Shown here one piece after another: positions 16,839 through 25,903 of a stretch of DNA of 60,572 bases. A program made the position numbers and the translations under genes. Every line of letters begins with the position of its first letter. The stretch's first letter is position 1. Below the pieces are notes generated by a model that did no database searches, had not been told where the DNA came from, and worked only from the letters and a program-made list of their open reading frames with translations. The stretch comes from JBGPHT01 sp041484525 (GTDB taxonomy: Bacteria; Acidobacteriota; Terriglobia; Bryobacterales; Bryobacteraceae): contig JBGPHT010000029.1 of the NCBI GenBank assembly GCA_041484525.1, forward strand, positions 1 to 60,572, written 5' to 3'.

Positions 16839-18293
16839 ATGCGGGTGACGGTAATCGGAACGGGCTACGTCGGAACCGTCACCGGGGCCTGTTTGTCATT
16901 CTTCGGGCATCGAGTGACGTGCGTCGACACCGACGCCGTCAAGATCGCCAGACTGCAGCGGGGCGAATCGCCCATTTACGAGCCCCACCTGCCAGAGATG
17001 CTGGCGCTCGCCGCTGCCCGCGGCGGAATTGAATTCACCACGGAGCTGGCGCCCGCGGCGGCCGCGAGCGACGTCATCTTCATCGCGGTAGGCACGCCGT
17101 CGCTACCCAGCGGGGAGGCCAATCTTTGTTACCTCGAAGCTGCGGCGCGCGGCATCGGCGCGGCCATGGACGGCTCGCGCTATCGCGTCGTCGTCAACAA
17201 ATCCACGGTGCCGGTCGGCTGCGGGAATCTGGTGGAGACGCTGGTGCGCGAGGGTATCTCGGACGCCAATCCTGACGAGCGACGCAAGATCCGCTTCGGT
17301 GTAGCCAGCAACCCCGAATTTCTACGCGAGGGCTCGGCCGTTGCCGACTCGCTCTATCCCGACCGCATTGTGGTGGGCGCTGCCGATGCCAACACACTCG
17401 AGATCATGCGCGAGTTGTACCACCCGCTGGTGTGGCAGCTCTTCGATCCGCCATCCGGCCTGCCGCGGCCTGCGGGCATGGAACAGGTGCCGCTGCTTGC
17501 GACCACGCTCACCAGCGCCGAAATGATCAAGTACGCCGCCAACGCCTTCCTGGCGATGAAAATCGGATTCGCCAACGAGATGGCCAATATCTGCGAACGC
17601 GTGGGAGCTGAAGCGCCGGAAGTGATGGCGGGCATCGGGCTCGATTCGCGCATCGGCGCCAAGTTTCTGAACGCCGGCATCGGCTGGGGCGGCAGTTGCT
17701 TCGGTAAAGACGTCCATGCGCTGCTGCATACGGCGCGCGAATACGGCTACGATTCGAGGCTGCTGCAGTCCGCGCTCGACGTCAACACCGCGCAGCGCCT
17801 GATGGTGATCCAGAAGCTCCAGGAAAAACTCTTCATCCTGAAGGGCCGCACCATCGGCCTGCTGGGCCTGGCGTTCAAGCCCGATACCGACGACCTGCGC
17901 GACGCTCCCAGCCTTCACATTGCGGAGCGGCTCTTGCAATTGGGCGCCCGTGTGAAAGCCTATGACCCGATCGCCATGGACGCATGCCGGGCGCAGCGCA
18001 GCGATCTGAAGATCCGGTACTCGGAATCGCCGCTCGACCTGGCCACGGATGCCGACGCGCTGGTGCTGGTGACCGAATGGAGGCAGTTCGCCGCCCTGGA
18101 CTTGGCGCAACTGGCGCGCGTGATGGCGAATCGGCTGTTGGTGGACGGCCGCAATCTGTTCGACCCGGAAGCCGCCGCAGCAGCCGGGTTCGACTACGCC
18201 GGAATCGGCCGCACCGCCCGCCCGCGCATCGCCGAACCGAGACCCTCGCAACTGGAGACCGAGGCTCCCGCGCCGGGACTCCGGACTACCTGA
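16839..18293 (+). CDS. ugd: UDP-glucose 6-dehydrogenase
   Basis: 484 residues. The NAD-binding Rossmann domain starts MRVTVIGTGYVGTVTGACLS. The middle domain carries MKIGFANEMANICERVGAE, and the catalytic cysteine lies in GIGWGGSCFGKDVHALLH (about residue 287). The C-terminal UDP-binding domain has LLGLAFKPDTDDLRDAPSLH. The enzyme oxidises UDP-glucose to UDP-glucuronate for exopolysaccharide or lipopolysaccharide synthesis. An AGGAGGTGGG ribosome site precedes the ATG at 16839; the frame is open from 16815. The last 8 bases overlap the convergent lipoprotein gene. The C-terminal 20-odd residues are Pro/Ala-rich and not conserved. Confidence 0.95.
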   Translation: MRVTVIGTGYVGTVTGACLSFFGHRVTCVDTDAVKIARLQRGESPIYEPHLPEMLALAAARGGIEFTTELAPAAAASDVIFIAVGTPSLPSGEANLCYLEAAARGIGAAMDGSRYRVVVNKSTVPVGCGNLVETLVREGISDANPDERRKIRFGVASNPEFLREGSAVADSLYPDRIVVGAADANTLEIMRELYHPLVWQLFDPPSGLPRPAGMEQVPLLATTLTSAEMIKYAANAFLAMKIGFANEMANICERVGAEAPEVMAGIGLDSRIGAKFLNAGIGWGGSCFGKDVHALLHTAREYGYDSRLLQSALDVNTAQRLMVIQKLQEKLFILKGRTIGLLGLAFKPDTDDLRDAPSLHIAERLLQLGARVKAYDPIAMDACRAQRSDLKIRYSESPLDLATDADALVLVTEWRQFAALDLAQLARVMANRLLVDGRNLFDPEAAAAAGFDYAGIGRTARPRIAEPRPSQLETEAPAPGLRTT

Positions 18294-18615
18294 CCTGGTG
18301 GGATTGCTCCCGAATCGTGGTGCCCAGAGGTGTGCCGAGCACCTGTGCGGCGCTGACCACGGTGCCGGTAACCGTAACATGCGAGCCACGAGGTGGGACG
18401 CCGCTCCTCGAGACTACGAAGATTTTGCCGGTATCGTCTTCCACCTGGTAGCCGCCGGTGTTCATCACGCCGACGGATGTGACGACGGTTCCGGTGACCC
18501 GTACCGTCCGGTTCCGGTAGTGCGAAGGATCGGCGTTGATCCGCGCGATTTTGACGGCGCCGCAAGCCGAAAGAAGCATCGCGGCCGCGGCGGTCGCAAG
18601 CAGTCTGAGTTTCAT
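18286..18615 (-). CDS. Small OB-fold lipoprotein
   Basis: 109 residues. It starts MKLRLLATAAAAMLLSACGA, a lipobox (L-S-A-C) with the modified Cys at about 18, so the mature protein is a membrane-anchored lipoprotein of about 90 residues. The rest forms a nucleic-acid/OB-like barrel: RTVRVTGTVVTSVGV, GGYQVEDDTGKIFVVSRSGV, SHVTVTGTVVSAAQ. This pattern resembles bacterial OB-fold proteins of the YgiW/NirD or CcmE type, whose roles vary. It is divergent from the Rieske gene with a 74-base spacer. The longer frame to 18696 would run through that gene's start. Confidence 0.75.
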   Translation of the reverse strand: MKLRLLATAAAAMLLSACGAVKIARINADPSHYRNRTVRVTGTVVTSVGVMNTGGYQVEDDTGKIFVVSRSGVPPRGSHVTVTGTVVSAAQVLGTPLGTTIREQSHQVR

Positions 18616-18689
18616 AACCCTCTGCTCTCCTGACGCGAGAAGCATGGCGCTGCGTTTCGAGATTCTCCGGCTGGGGCATACTGGAAGAT

Positions 18690-18995
18690 ATGCCATTGAT
18701 CAAGGTGGGGACGGTGTCCGCCGTGCCGGCCGATTCCGTTTTGGAGGTCATGGTCGGCGCGCAGCCTTATGCGATCTGCAACGTGGGAGGGAGCCTCAGC
18801 GCGCTGAACGGCGTGTGTATCCACCGCGGCGGACCGCTGGGGCAGGGCCAGATCGAGAATGGCCGCGTGGTCTGCCCGTATCATATGTGGGCCTTCGACT
18901 GCCGCACCGGCGCCTACGATTACGATCCCACCAAAGGCGTCGCTACTTATCCAATCCAGGTGCAGGGTGACGACATCCTGTTGCAGGTGCCCTGA
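18690..18995 (+). CDS. Rieske [2Fe-2S] ferredoxin-like protein
   Basis: 101 residues, a single Rieske domain: CIHRGGPLG (Cys43, His45) and CPYHMWAFDC (Cys63, His66) supply the four cluster ligands. It is the small, soluble type related to nitrite-reductase NirD and dioxygenase ferredoxins, so it probably carries electrons to an oxygenase or reductase encoded elsewhere. It is followed immediately (no spacer, TGA-GTG) by mutM. That joint arrangement may just be compact packing. Confidence 0.92.
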   Translation: MPLIKVGTVSAVPADSVLEVMVGAQPYAICNVGGSLSALNGVCIHRGGPLGQGQIENGRVVCPYHMWAFDCRTGAYDYDPTKGVATYPIQVQGDDILLQVP

Positions 18996-19790
18996 GTGCC
19001 CGAGCTTCCCGAAGTCGAAACGGTAACGCGGTCCATCGCGCCGCTGGTGGGGCGGCGCATCGTGTCGGCGGAATTTCGCTGTCTGCGGGTGCTGCGCGGC
19101 GGCGATCCCGACCACATGGCGGCGCGCATTCAGGGCCGCAAGATCGTGGGCGTGAAGCGATACGGAAAGTTCATCACCGTTTCGCTGCAAGGCGGCGGCT
19201 ATCTGCTGATCCACCTTGGCATGACCGGCCGCCTGCTGCTGGGCGGTCCGCAGGGCAAGCACACGCACGCCATCCTGACGCTCGACCGCGGCCTGCTTCT
19301 CTATGACGACAGCCGGCAGTTCGGCTCTTTCCAGTTCAGCGAAGAATTTCCGGCGCGCGTGGCGAGGCTGGGCCCGGAACCGCTCGAAGTGCCGTTCGAA
19401 GAATTCGCCGCCGGGCTCAAACGCCGCAAGACGAGTGTGAAGGCGCTGTTGCTGAACCAGACGTTCGTGCGCGGCGTGGGCAACATCTATGCCGATGAAG
19501 CGCTGTTCCGCGCCGGCATTCATCCGCAGGCAATGGCGTCGCGCATCCGCGGCGACCGCGCGCGCCGGCTGTACGACGGCATGGTGAAGGTGTTGACGGA
19601 AGCCATCGCCGCCGGCGGGTCGTCGATTTCAGATTACGTGGATGCGGAGGGCCGCAAGGGCTTCTTCCAGCTCAGCCACCGCGTATACCAGCGAACCGGC
19701 GAACCCTGTGTGAAGTGCAAGACGCCGATTCAGAGAGTGATTGTGGCGCAACGATCGTCGCACTTTTGTCCCAAGTGCCAGAAGAGGTAG
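18996..19790 (+). CDS. mutM: Formamidopyrimidine-DNA glycosylase (Fpg/MutM)
   Basis: 264 residues starting MPELPEVETVTRSIAPLVGR. The N-terminal Pro2 nucleophile and Glu3 are present, as are the H2TH region (NQTFVRGVGNIYADEALF) and the C-terminal zinc finger (CVKCKTPIQ...HFCPKCQKR). The enzyme excises 8-oxoguanine and other oxidised purines and nicks the strand. The start is a GTG directly after the Rieske stop. Pro2 must be exposed after Met removal, which supports this start. It ends 1 base from the convergent DUF4276 remnant. Confidence 0.96.
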   Translation: MPELPEVETVTRSIAPLVGRRIVSAEFRCLRVLRGGDPDHMAARIQGRKIVGVKRYGKFITVSLQGGGYLLIHLGMTGRLLLGGPQGKHTHAILTLDRGLLLYDDSRQFGSFQFSEEFPARVARLGPEPLEVPFEEFAAGLKRRKTSVKALLLNQTFVRGVGNIYADEALFRAGIHPQAMASRIRGDRARRLYDGMVKVLTEAIAAGGSSISDYVDAEGRKGFFQLSHRVYQRTGEPCVKCKTPIQRVIVAQRSSHFCPKCQKR

Positions 19791-19791
19791 G

Positions 19792-20360
19792 CTACTCGGA
19801 TTGCTCGGAACACGCCTCGAACAATCTTTGGCAACGCGGAGAAGCGTCCTTCACCCGCTCGGGTCGGATCTTCTTCAGAAGATGGGGAGCGTGCTTGGTC
19901 TTGTGATAAGGTCCTTTTTGAGTGTGCCTGGTCGCCTCTCTCAACCGGTCAAGGACATCTTTCTTTCGAACATTCTCCACGTGCCCGTCGCCAGCCAGTG
20001 CCGCCATGCGGAACCCTTGGCCGTAGAAGGGCTCTATCATCTCAATGTCCGCCAGGAACCACGATTCCATGCACTGCACCATCCAGACACGGAATCCTTC
20101 GAGCGGGGGCTCACGCCTTGCCGTTGGCACACAGATTCGAAAAGTCCGTCAGTGTAGGGTTCCTCGCTGTCGATGAGCAGCACATTGAATGCGTCAGGAT
20201 GGCGCTTCAACCCGTCCAGAAAGTCTGCGGTAGCGGTCGCACCGCCCGCGATGAATTGGACCCGGCATCCGATCGGCAGCGGCAATTCACGGAAGAACTC
20301 GCGAAACCCCTGTCTTAGCGCATCGTCCCCTTCGAAGTAGATGCGCATCTCGGTTACCAT
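19792..20360 (-). pseudogene. DUF4276 family protein, frameshifted at a homopolymer
   Basis: Two frames together make one DUF4276 protein. The N-terminal half (from 20360) reads MRIYFEGDDALRQGFREFFR, FIAGGATATADFLDGLKRHP and LLIDSEEPYTDGLFESVCQR. The C-terminal half (to 19792) reads MVQCMESWFLADIEMIEPFY, GQGF and KGPYHKTKHAPHLLKKIRPE. The break falls at a run of five G (plus strand 20105-20109). One more base there restores QGVSPPLEGFRVWMVQCMES, matching the family. The start overlaps the AAA ATPase stop by 7 bases. DUF4276 genes commonly follow AAA/RecF-like ATPases and are suspected defence effectors; their activity is not known to me. The break may be a true mutation, phase variation or a sequencing error. 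Confidence 0.8.
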
Positions 20361-21517
20361 CGGTTGCCACCGATTTCACCCTTCCTCCAAATCTCACCCA
20401 GGCGATAGCGATCGAGCCAGTTATCCAAGTCTGCGGATGAGAGTCGCGTGAATTCGGTCCCTCTTTCAGCGTAGCGCTCACAGACTACAACTGATTCCGG
20501 CTGATCGGACAACGCGCTCACCAAAGCCTCCGAATGAGTGGTCACGATCAACTGCGACCGCACCGACGCTTCTTTGAGAAGGTCTGCAACTATGGAAAGG
20601 CCGTCCGGATGGAATCCAGCCTCGGGCTCATCGATGCACAGCAGTGGAGGCGGTTCCGGATGCAATAAGACGGCCAGCAGACAGAGGAATTTCAGAGTGC
20701 CGTCTGAGAGCCGTACTGCTGAGATTGGCTGATCGATCCCGCGCTCTTTGACGTAGGTCTGGGCAATGCCGCCGCCCAAGCGTTTGCGAGCGCTTTCGGC
20801 CCTTTCCCAGAACCTCTGAAGATACTCATTCACGATGCCCATCCGGTTGTGAAAATCCATCTCGTCAAGAATGAGAGCGAGATTGGAGCCGTCCTCCTGA
20901 AGGAAGTCCTTTGGCGCATCAGACGCAATACCCATTCGCGACGGCGCGGTCGGACCTGTATTGAAGCCTCTAAACAGCCGGATTGAACTCAACGCTTTGC
21001 CGAAGGCGGTCATTACTGGCAAGCCATGCGGGTCCCGGTACATCGCCAGTATCGACCTCGGGTCAGATATCTGACTCTCCATGATGGAACCTTCGGGCTG
21101 CTGCCTGAATATCTTCGTGCCACTTGCATTCCTCTCGAAGAACACCCGTCCGGAGCCGTTCTCAGCGGGACCACCCGCGGAATAGAGGCCTTCGTTGGTG
21201 ATTTGAAGGCCGGGTTCGGTGAACGCAAGGGAGTACCGCAACGGGTGTTCGGTCTCCGGGAGTGTAGCCTCGCACGTTAGTTTGGCAACGCCGGAACTCG
21301 TTGGCCGCCTGCCTATCCACTCGCGCACGCCACCACCCTCGTAGAGGGCACGAAGCAAATCGTCAGGCGCCGCTTTGAGCAGGCTGATGGCTGCGATCAG
21401 ATTCGACTTCCCCGAAGCGTTCGGCCCAATGAGCACATTGAGCGGCCGAAGCTCCAGCGTGGTTTCGTGGAACGACAGCAGATCTGTCAGGCTAATCGAC
21501 CGGAGCAGCATGGACAC
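20354..21517 (-). CDS. AAA/RecF-like (ABC-type) ATPase of a DUF4276-linked module
   Basis: 387 residues. Walker A GPNASGKSNLIAAI (about 32-40), ABC-like signature RLSDGTLKFLCLLAVLL, Walker B PLLCIDEPEAGFHPDG and H-loop LIVTTHSEALVSAL are all present. Between them is a domain of about 200 residues with no clear long coiled coil. This is the AAA_21/OLD-like group, often the NTP-driven sensor of two-gene anti-phage or abortive systems. The partner here is the overlapping DUF4276 gene. Base composition is less G+C-rich than in the flanking thiL-murJ genes, hinting at transfer. It follows the zinc-ribbon gene by 31 bases but is probably a separate acquisition. Confidence 0.88.
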   Translation of the reverse strand: MSMLLRSISLTDLLSFHETTLELRPLNVLIGPNASGKSNLIAAISLLKAAPDDLLRALYEGGGVREWIGRRPTSSGVAKLTCEATLPETEHPLRYSLAFTEPGLQITNEGLYSAGGPAENGSGRVFFERNASGTKIFRQQPEGSIMESQISDPRSILAMYRDPHGLPVMTAFGKALSSIRLFRGFNTGPTAPSRMGIASDAPKDFLQEDGSNLALILDEMDFHNRMGIVNEYLQRFWERAESARKRLGGGIAQTYVKERGIDQPISAVRLSDGTLKFLCLLAVLLHPEPPPLLCIDEPEAGFHPDGLSIVADLLKEASVRSQLIVTTHSEALVSALSDQPESVVVCERYAERGTEFTRLSSADLDNWLDRYRLGEIWRKGEIGGNRW

Positions 21518-21548
21518 TGCTCATTGTAATGGGAGACGCTGCGGTGCG

Positions 21549-22304
21549 CTATTGCTGAACGGAGGGCGCGGGCTGAGCGGCCATGTCTTCGAAGGATTCG
21601 GGCGGATTGTAGTAGAGGATGCGCAGGCAGTTTTCACAGGACATGATCTGGTCGCCCCTCTTCAGTTCCTGGAAGAACTGAGGGCGCAGCGTCAGGTTGC
21701 AGGCGCTGCAGCGCCCGTCGACGGCCTCGGCAATGCCGATGGCATGGCGGGCGGCCCGCACGCGCTCGTATCGCTGATAGACGGCGGACGTCATCTGCGT
21801 TACGATCCCCGCGCGCTCGGTCTTCAATTCATTGGCGGCCTTCTGATCGACGGCGGTGCGGTCGCGAGCCAGGCCCTTCTCCCCCTCGACCTGCGCCTTC
21901 TCTACCTTGAGCGACGCTTCCGCCGCCTTGACGTTCTTATCCAGCGACTCGGATTCCGACATCAGTTCGAGAATGCGGTCCTCGGCTTTGCGGATTTCCG
22001 CCTGGCAGAAATCGATCTCGCTTTGAAAGGCCCGGAACTGCTCATTGGTCTTCGCCTGGCCCATCTGGTCTTTCAACTTCGAGATCTTCTGCTCCTGAAG
22101 CTGGATATCGCCCTCGCACTTCTTCCGCTCCTTCTGATTAGCGAGGAGTGCGGCACGGTCGGCTTCGAGCTTGCGCTCGTGCGAGACCAGCTTCTTTTCG
22201 ATTTCGGCAACGTGCCTGGGCAGGGCGGCAATCTCGCGCGCCAGGTCCGCAAGACGGTTGTCAATTTCTTGCAGACGGATCACCAACTTCAGGTCGGGGA
22301 GCAT
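21549..22304 (-). CDS. Coiled-coil protein with C4 zinc ribbon (CT398-like)
   Basis: 251 residues. Residues about 1-185 form a long antiparallel coiled coil (LQEIDNRLADLAREIAALPR, LQEQKISKLKDQMGQAKTNE). The C-terminus is a zinc ribbon: CSACNLTLRPQF then MSCENCLRILYY, giving two CxxC pairs. This is the zf-RING_7/CT398 family, a widespread bacterial protein of uncertain function linked to RNA or secretion factors in various contexts. The start overlaps the 3' end of murJ by 44 bases; conservation of LPDLKLVIRLQEIDNRL supports it. Confidence 0.88.
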   Translation of the reverse strand: MLPDLKLVIRLQEIDNRLADLAREIAALPRHVAEIEKKLVSHERKLEADRAALLANQKERKKCEGDIQLQEQKISKLKDQMGQAKTNEQFRAFQSEIDFCQAEIRKAEDRILELMSESESLDKNVKAAEASLKVEKAQVEGEKGLARDRTAVDQKAANELKTERAGIVTQMTSAVYQRYERVRAARHAIGIAEAVDGRCSACNLTLRPQFFQELKRGDQIMSCENCLRILYYNPPESFEDMAAQPAPSVQQ

Positions 22305-23886
22305 TCCTTATGGCAGTGTAACACGCGTTTTTCAGCGCCTGCACTTCATCCAGGCGGAAGGCGCGGGCGGCTGCGTAGAAGACGGCGGCGCCCAGCGGAA
22401 TCGAGATCGCGACGTCCGCCAGTTGCGCCAGTTTGCCGGATGCGAGCGCGTGCACGCCGCGGCTCGACAGCAGGCACGCCGCGCCCATCACGGCGGACGC
22501 GCCGCCAATCCGCAGCGTGCTCGAAGCGAGATGCCGAAGACCGGGAGCGCCCAGGAATGTGTACAGGACCGCCGCGCCCGCGAGTGCCACGGCCGACGTG
22601 GCCAGCGCCAGGCCGCCATGGCCGAAGCGCTCCACCAACCGGGATGCGGCGGCATAGTTGACCGCCACCGAAAGCACGCTGACCAGCATCGGGGTGCGCG
22701 CGTCGTTCAACGCATAGTAAGCGGGCGCCAGAAGCTTGACTGCGGCGTATCCCGTGAGGCCGACGCTGTAACACGCCAGCGCTACGGCCGTCTGATGCGC
22801 GTCGTATGCGGTGAAGCGCCCCCACCCGAAGAGCGCGCCGATGATGCTCTCACCCAGCAGTGCCAGGCCGACCGAGGACGGGATCGTGAGCAGCAGCAGC
22901 GTCCCCAGCGAGTGCGCCAGGGTCGAGCGGAATTCTTCCATGCGCGCGCCGGAGACGCTGCGCGAGATGGACGGGAGCGTGGCCGTAGCAATCGCCACAC
23001 CGAACAGGCCGAGCGGAAACTGCATAAAGCGGAACGCATATCCGAGCCAGCTTACGGGGCCGTTGACCACGTGTCCCGCGGCATCCGTGAGGCCTGAAGC
23101 CAACCGCGTGTTGACCGTGATGTTCACCTGCAGCGCGGCGTTGCCCACCAGCGCCGGAATCATCAGTGCGAAGATGCGCCGCACGCCGGGGTCGCGAAGG
23201 TCGACGCGCGGCCGGTACGCAAAGCCCTCGCGCCAAAGGCTGGGAGCCTGCCAGAGCAGTTGCAGCGCGCCGCCGCCCACCACCCCGCAGGCCATCGAGA
23301 CGATCGGCCCGTTGCCGGACGCGCGGCCGAGCGTGAAGCCCAGCGCCAGGCCGATCGCGACCGACCCGATATTGAAGAACGTCGAGGCCAGCGCCGGCAC
23401 CCCGAAGCGGCCGCACGCATTCAGCACGCCCATCGCCTGCGCGGCCAGCGTGACCAGCAGCAGGAACGGGAACATGATGCGCGTCAGCAGCACCGCCAGT
23501 TCGAACTTCCCCGGCACCAGCGCGAACCCGGGGGCGAGCAGACGCACCATCTGCGGGGCAAAAATCATCCCCAGGCCGCAAACCGCTCCCACGATCAGAA
23601 GCAGGGCCGTCGCCACGGAATTTGAGAGTGCGGCCGCTGCGCTCCTGCCTTTCGTCGCCAGGCTGTGGGTGAACGCCGGGACGAAGGCGGAGGAGAGCGC
23701 GCCTTCGGCGAACAGGTTGCGCGTGAGGTTCGGAATGCGCACCGCAAGCAGGAAGGCATCATAGGCCTCGCCCGCGCCGAACAGGCGGGCCATTACGATT
23801 TCGCGCATCAGGCCGGTGATGCGGCTCGACAGGACGGCGGCGGAGACTACGCCGGCGGCGCGGTAGAACGCGTGCTTGTGGGCCAC
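22261..23886 (-). CDS. murJ: Lipid II flippase MurJ
   Basis: 541 residues with about 14 membrane helices. Family blocks: SSRITGLMREIVMARLFGAG, AYDAFLLAVRIPNLTRNLFA, EGALSSAFVPAF, and PLGLFGVAIATATLPSISR. MurJ moves lipid II across the inner membrane for peptidoglycan synthesis. The start is a GTG one base after the stop of the sugar-kinase gene. It sits in an operon thiL - PfkB kinase - murJ - zinc ribbon. Confidence 0.95.
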   Translation of the reverse strand: MAHKHAFYRAAGVVSAAVLSSRITGLMREIVMARLFGAGEAYDAFLLAVRIPNLTRNLFAEGALSSAFVPAFTHSLATKGRSAAAALSNSVATALLLIVGAVCGLGMIFAPQMVRLLAPGFALVPGKFELAVLLTRIMFPFLLLVTLAAQAMGVLNACGRFGVPALASTFFNIGSVAIGLALGFTLGRASGNGPIVSMACGVVGGGALQLLWQAPSLWREGFAYRPRVDLRDPGVRRIFALMIPALVGNAALQVNITVNTRLASGLTDAAGHVVNGPVSWLGYAFRFMQFPLGLFGVAIATATLPSISRSVSGARMEEFRSTLAHSLGTLLLLTIPSSVGLALLGESIIGALFGWGRFTAYDAHQTAVALACYSVGLTGYAAVKLLAPAYYALNDARTPMLVSVLSVAVNYAAASRLVERFGHGGLALATSAVALAGAAVLYTFLGAPGLRHLASSTLRIGGASAVMGAACLLSSRGVHALASGKLAQLADVAISIPLGAAVFYAAARAFRLDEVQALKNACYTAIRNAPRPEVGDPSARN

Positions 23887-23887
23887 G

Positions 23888-24817
23888 TTACTCGGCGCGC
23901 CGGACCTCCACCTGGCGGTAGATCTCCTGCGTCTGCGCCATCGTAGCGAACGTCATGCCGGGCAGCAGGGCGGAAGCCGTTCCGGCGGCCACGCCCCAGC
24001 GCAGGGCTTCGGCGCTGTTGTCCTTGCGCTTCATCGACCACGTGTAGGCCGCGCTCAGCGCGTCGCCGGCGCCGATCGGGCAGACGGCATCCACGCGCGG
24101 CGGCAGCGCCTCGATCAGGCCGTCGCGAAAAGCGCCGACGGCGCCGCGGCTGCCGAGCGAGAGCACCACGCCTTCCGGCCCCATTTTGCGAATGCGCTCG
24201 GCCGCTTCGAGGTAATGCGTGCGCGTCAGCAGCGTGCGCCCCAGCAGGCGCTCCGCCTCCATCTGGTTCGGCGTCACCACGGTGGGACGCGCTTCGATGC
24301 CTTCGCTCAGCGCTTTGCCCTCGGCGTGCAGCAGCGTCTTCACTTTCTTGTGGCGCGCCGCGGCGATCAGCTTTCCATAAAACGATGACGGCACACCCGG
24401 CGGCAGACTGCCGCAGACCATCAGCCAGGAGGCGCTGTCGAGCGTCTCGCGAACCAGTCGCTCCAGCTTGTTCACTTCGACCTTGCTGAGCGCCGGCCCG
24501 GCTTCGTTTAGGTTGACCGTGAGGCCGTGTTTATCGGTGATGGTGAGGTTCGTCCGGATGGCGTTTTGGATGGGCACAACGGAGATTTGGTAACCGCATC
24601 CGCTGAGGTGCTGCTCGAGGCGCTTTCCGGTATCGCCGCCCGACGGGAGAACCGCGATGGTTTCGCCTCCGAATGAATGGATCACGTATGACGCGTTGAT
24701 CCCGCGGCCGCCCGCCGATTCGCGGCTGGAATTGATATACGAACGGTCTTCAAACGCCAGCCGGTCGACACTGATAATTCGGTCGATAGCCGGATTGATC
24801 GTGAGTGTGACAATCAA
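23888..24817 (-). CDS. PfkB-family sugar-phosphate kinase (1-phosphofructokinase-like)
   Basis: 309 residues. It starts MIVTLTINPAIDRIISVDRL, the hallmark of the 1-phosphofructokinase/tagatose-6-phosphate kinase branch. It carries the glycine pair in ESAGGRGINAS, the VVTPNQMEAERLLG block and the catalytic CPIGAGDALSAAYTW (Asp base). It phosphorylates a sugar phosphate with ATP. Fructose-1-phosphate, tagatose-6-phosphate or fructose-6-phosphate are all possible; no PTS gene is nearby to favour fruK. It lies 34 bases after thiL and 1 base before murJ. Confidence 0.9.
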   Translation of the reverse strand: MIVTLTINPAIDRIISVDRLAFEDRSYINSSRESAGGRGINASYVIHSFGGETIAVLPSGGDTGKRLEQHLSGCGYQISVVPIQNAIRTNLTITDKHGLTVNLNEAGPALSKVEVNKLERLVRETLDSASWLMVCGSLPPGVPSSFYGKLIAAARHKKVKTLLHAEGKALSEGIEARPTVVTPNQMEAERLLGRTLLTRTHYLEAAERIRKMGPEGVVLSLGSRGAVGAFRDGLIEALPPRVDAVCPIGAGDALSAAYTWSMKRKDNSAEALRWGVAAGTASALLPGMTFATMAQTQEIYRQVEVRRAE

Positions 24818-24851
24818 TCCCCTATCTTACGCAGGATCGGGACGCCGTGTC

Positions 24852-25778
24852 TCAGCGTAGATGGTCGTAGCCGAGAGGCGCGAGCGCGACGCCATCGAGC
24901 TCGACCGCGCCCGGTCGTCCCTTGCGCATGGTGCCGATTCGCGTCAGCGGCAATCTCTTGAAATGATGCGGCACCGAGCGGCGCGGTGGTACCGTGAACA
25001 GCAATTCATAGTCCTCGCCACCGTGCAGTGCCTGTGTCAGAGTAGCGCCCGCATAGAGCGGCGGCGCACTGATTTCGGCGCTCAATCCCGACGCCAGACA
25101 AAGGCGGCGCAGGTCGAGCGAGATGCCGTCGCTCAGGTCCATAGCTGCGGTGGCGCGCAGACGCTCGCGCAGGAATTTCCCGAGCGCGATCCGCGGCTCG
25201 GGATGGACGTGGCGGCGCCATGCCGCTCCCGTGCCTCGAGCAAGCCCGAGCGCCGATCCGCCCAGTTTGCCCGAAACGTAGATGGCGTCGCCCGCACGCG
25301 CGCCGTCGCGACCGAGAGCGGTGCCACGCGGCACGGCGCCGCACACTACGATGTCGCACGTCACTTTCTCCGCGCGACCCAGATCGCCGCCGGCGAGCGG
25401 AGCGCCCTCGCGCTTCGCCAGACGCAGCAGGCCGCGGTAAAACCCATCCACCCAGCGCGTCCCCACGTGCCGCGAGAGCGCCAGTGAAAGCAGGCAGAAT
25501 CGCGGCTCGCCGCCCATGGCTGCGATATCGCTGAGGCCGCGCGCCAGCGCTTTCCAACCCACCTCCTCGGGCGTGTGGGTAGAGCGGCGGAAGTGCACGT
25601 CTTCGACGAGCAGGTCGGTGGTGAACAGGAGGTCTTCCGCACTGCCGCGCGGGCGGAAAATGGCGCAATCGTCGCCGATCCCCCGCACCACTCCGGAGCC
25701 GCGCGGGATGGCAGTCCGGCGCCGGATTCGCTCGATCGTTTCCACTTCACTCAAGGAGATCCCTGTGCTCTTGACCAT
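24852..25778 (-). CDS. thiL: Thiamine-monophosphate kinase
   Basis: 308 residues from MVKSTGISLSEVETIERIRR. ThiL/PurM-fold motifs: GIGDDCAIFRP, LLFTTDLLVEDVHFRR (metal-binding Asp), ALARGLSDIAAMGGEP, LAGGDLGRAE, AMDLSDGISLDLRRL and HGGEDYELLFTVP. It makes thiamine pyrophosphate from thiamine monophosphate and ATP. The longer frame to 25901 has no family similarity. It heads the minus-strand run and is divergent from the cold-shock gene, with a 125-base spacer. Confidence 0.94.
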   Translation of the reverse strand: MVKSTGISLSEVETIERIRRRTAIPRGSGVVRGIGDDCAIFRPRGSAEDLLFTTDLLVEDVHFRRSTHTPEEVGWKALARGLSDIAAMGGEPRFCLLSLALSRHVGTRWVDGFYRGLLRLAKREGAPLAGGDLGRAEKVTCDIVVCGAVPRGTALGRDGARAGDAIYVSGKLGGSALGLARGTGAAWRRHVHPEPRIALGKFLRERLRATAAMDLSDGISLDLRRLCLASGLSAEISAPPLYAGATLTQALHGGEDYELLFTVPPRRSVPHHFKRLPLTRIGTMRKGRPGAVELDGVALAPLGYDHLR

Positions 25779-25903
25779 ACTTTCGTCTTCTGAGAGAATA
25801 CCGTACGCAGTTTGAAACAGTTGCTGGGAAGCGCCTCGAAAAGTCCTCGCAAGTCTCGAAAGTTTCCGCTTTCCTTGTCCGGGACCCAAGAGCACAGCCA
25901 ACC

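Noticed and set aside
20037..20130. Programmed frameshifting in the DUF4276 gene
   Set aside because: No slippery heptamer with downstream structure is evident, and family members are single-frame; a lost base in a G tract explains it more simply.
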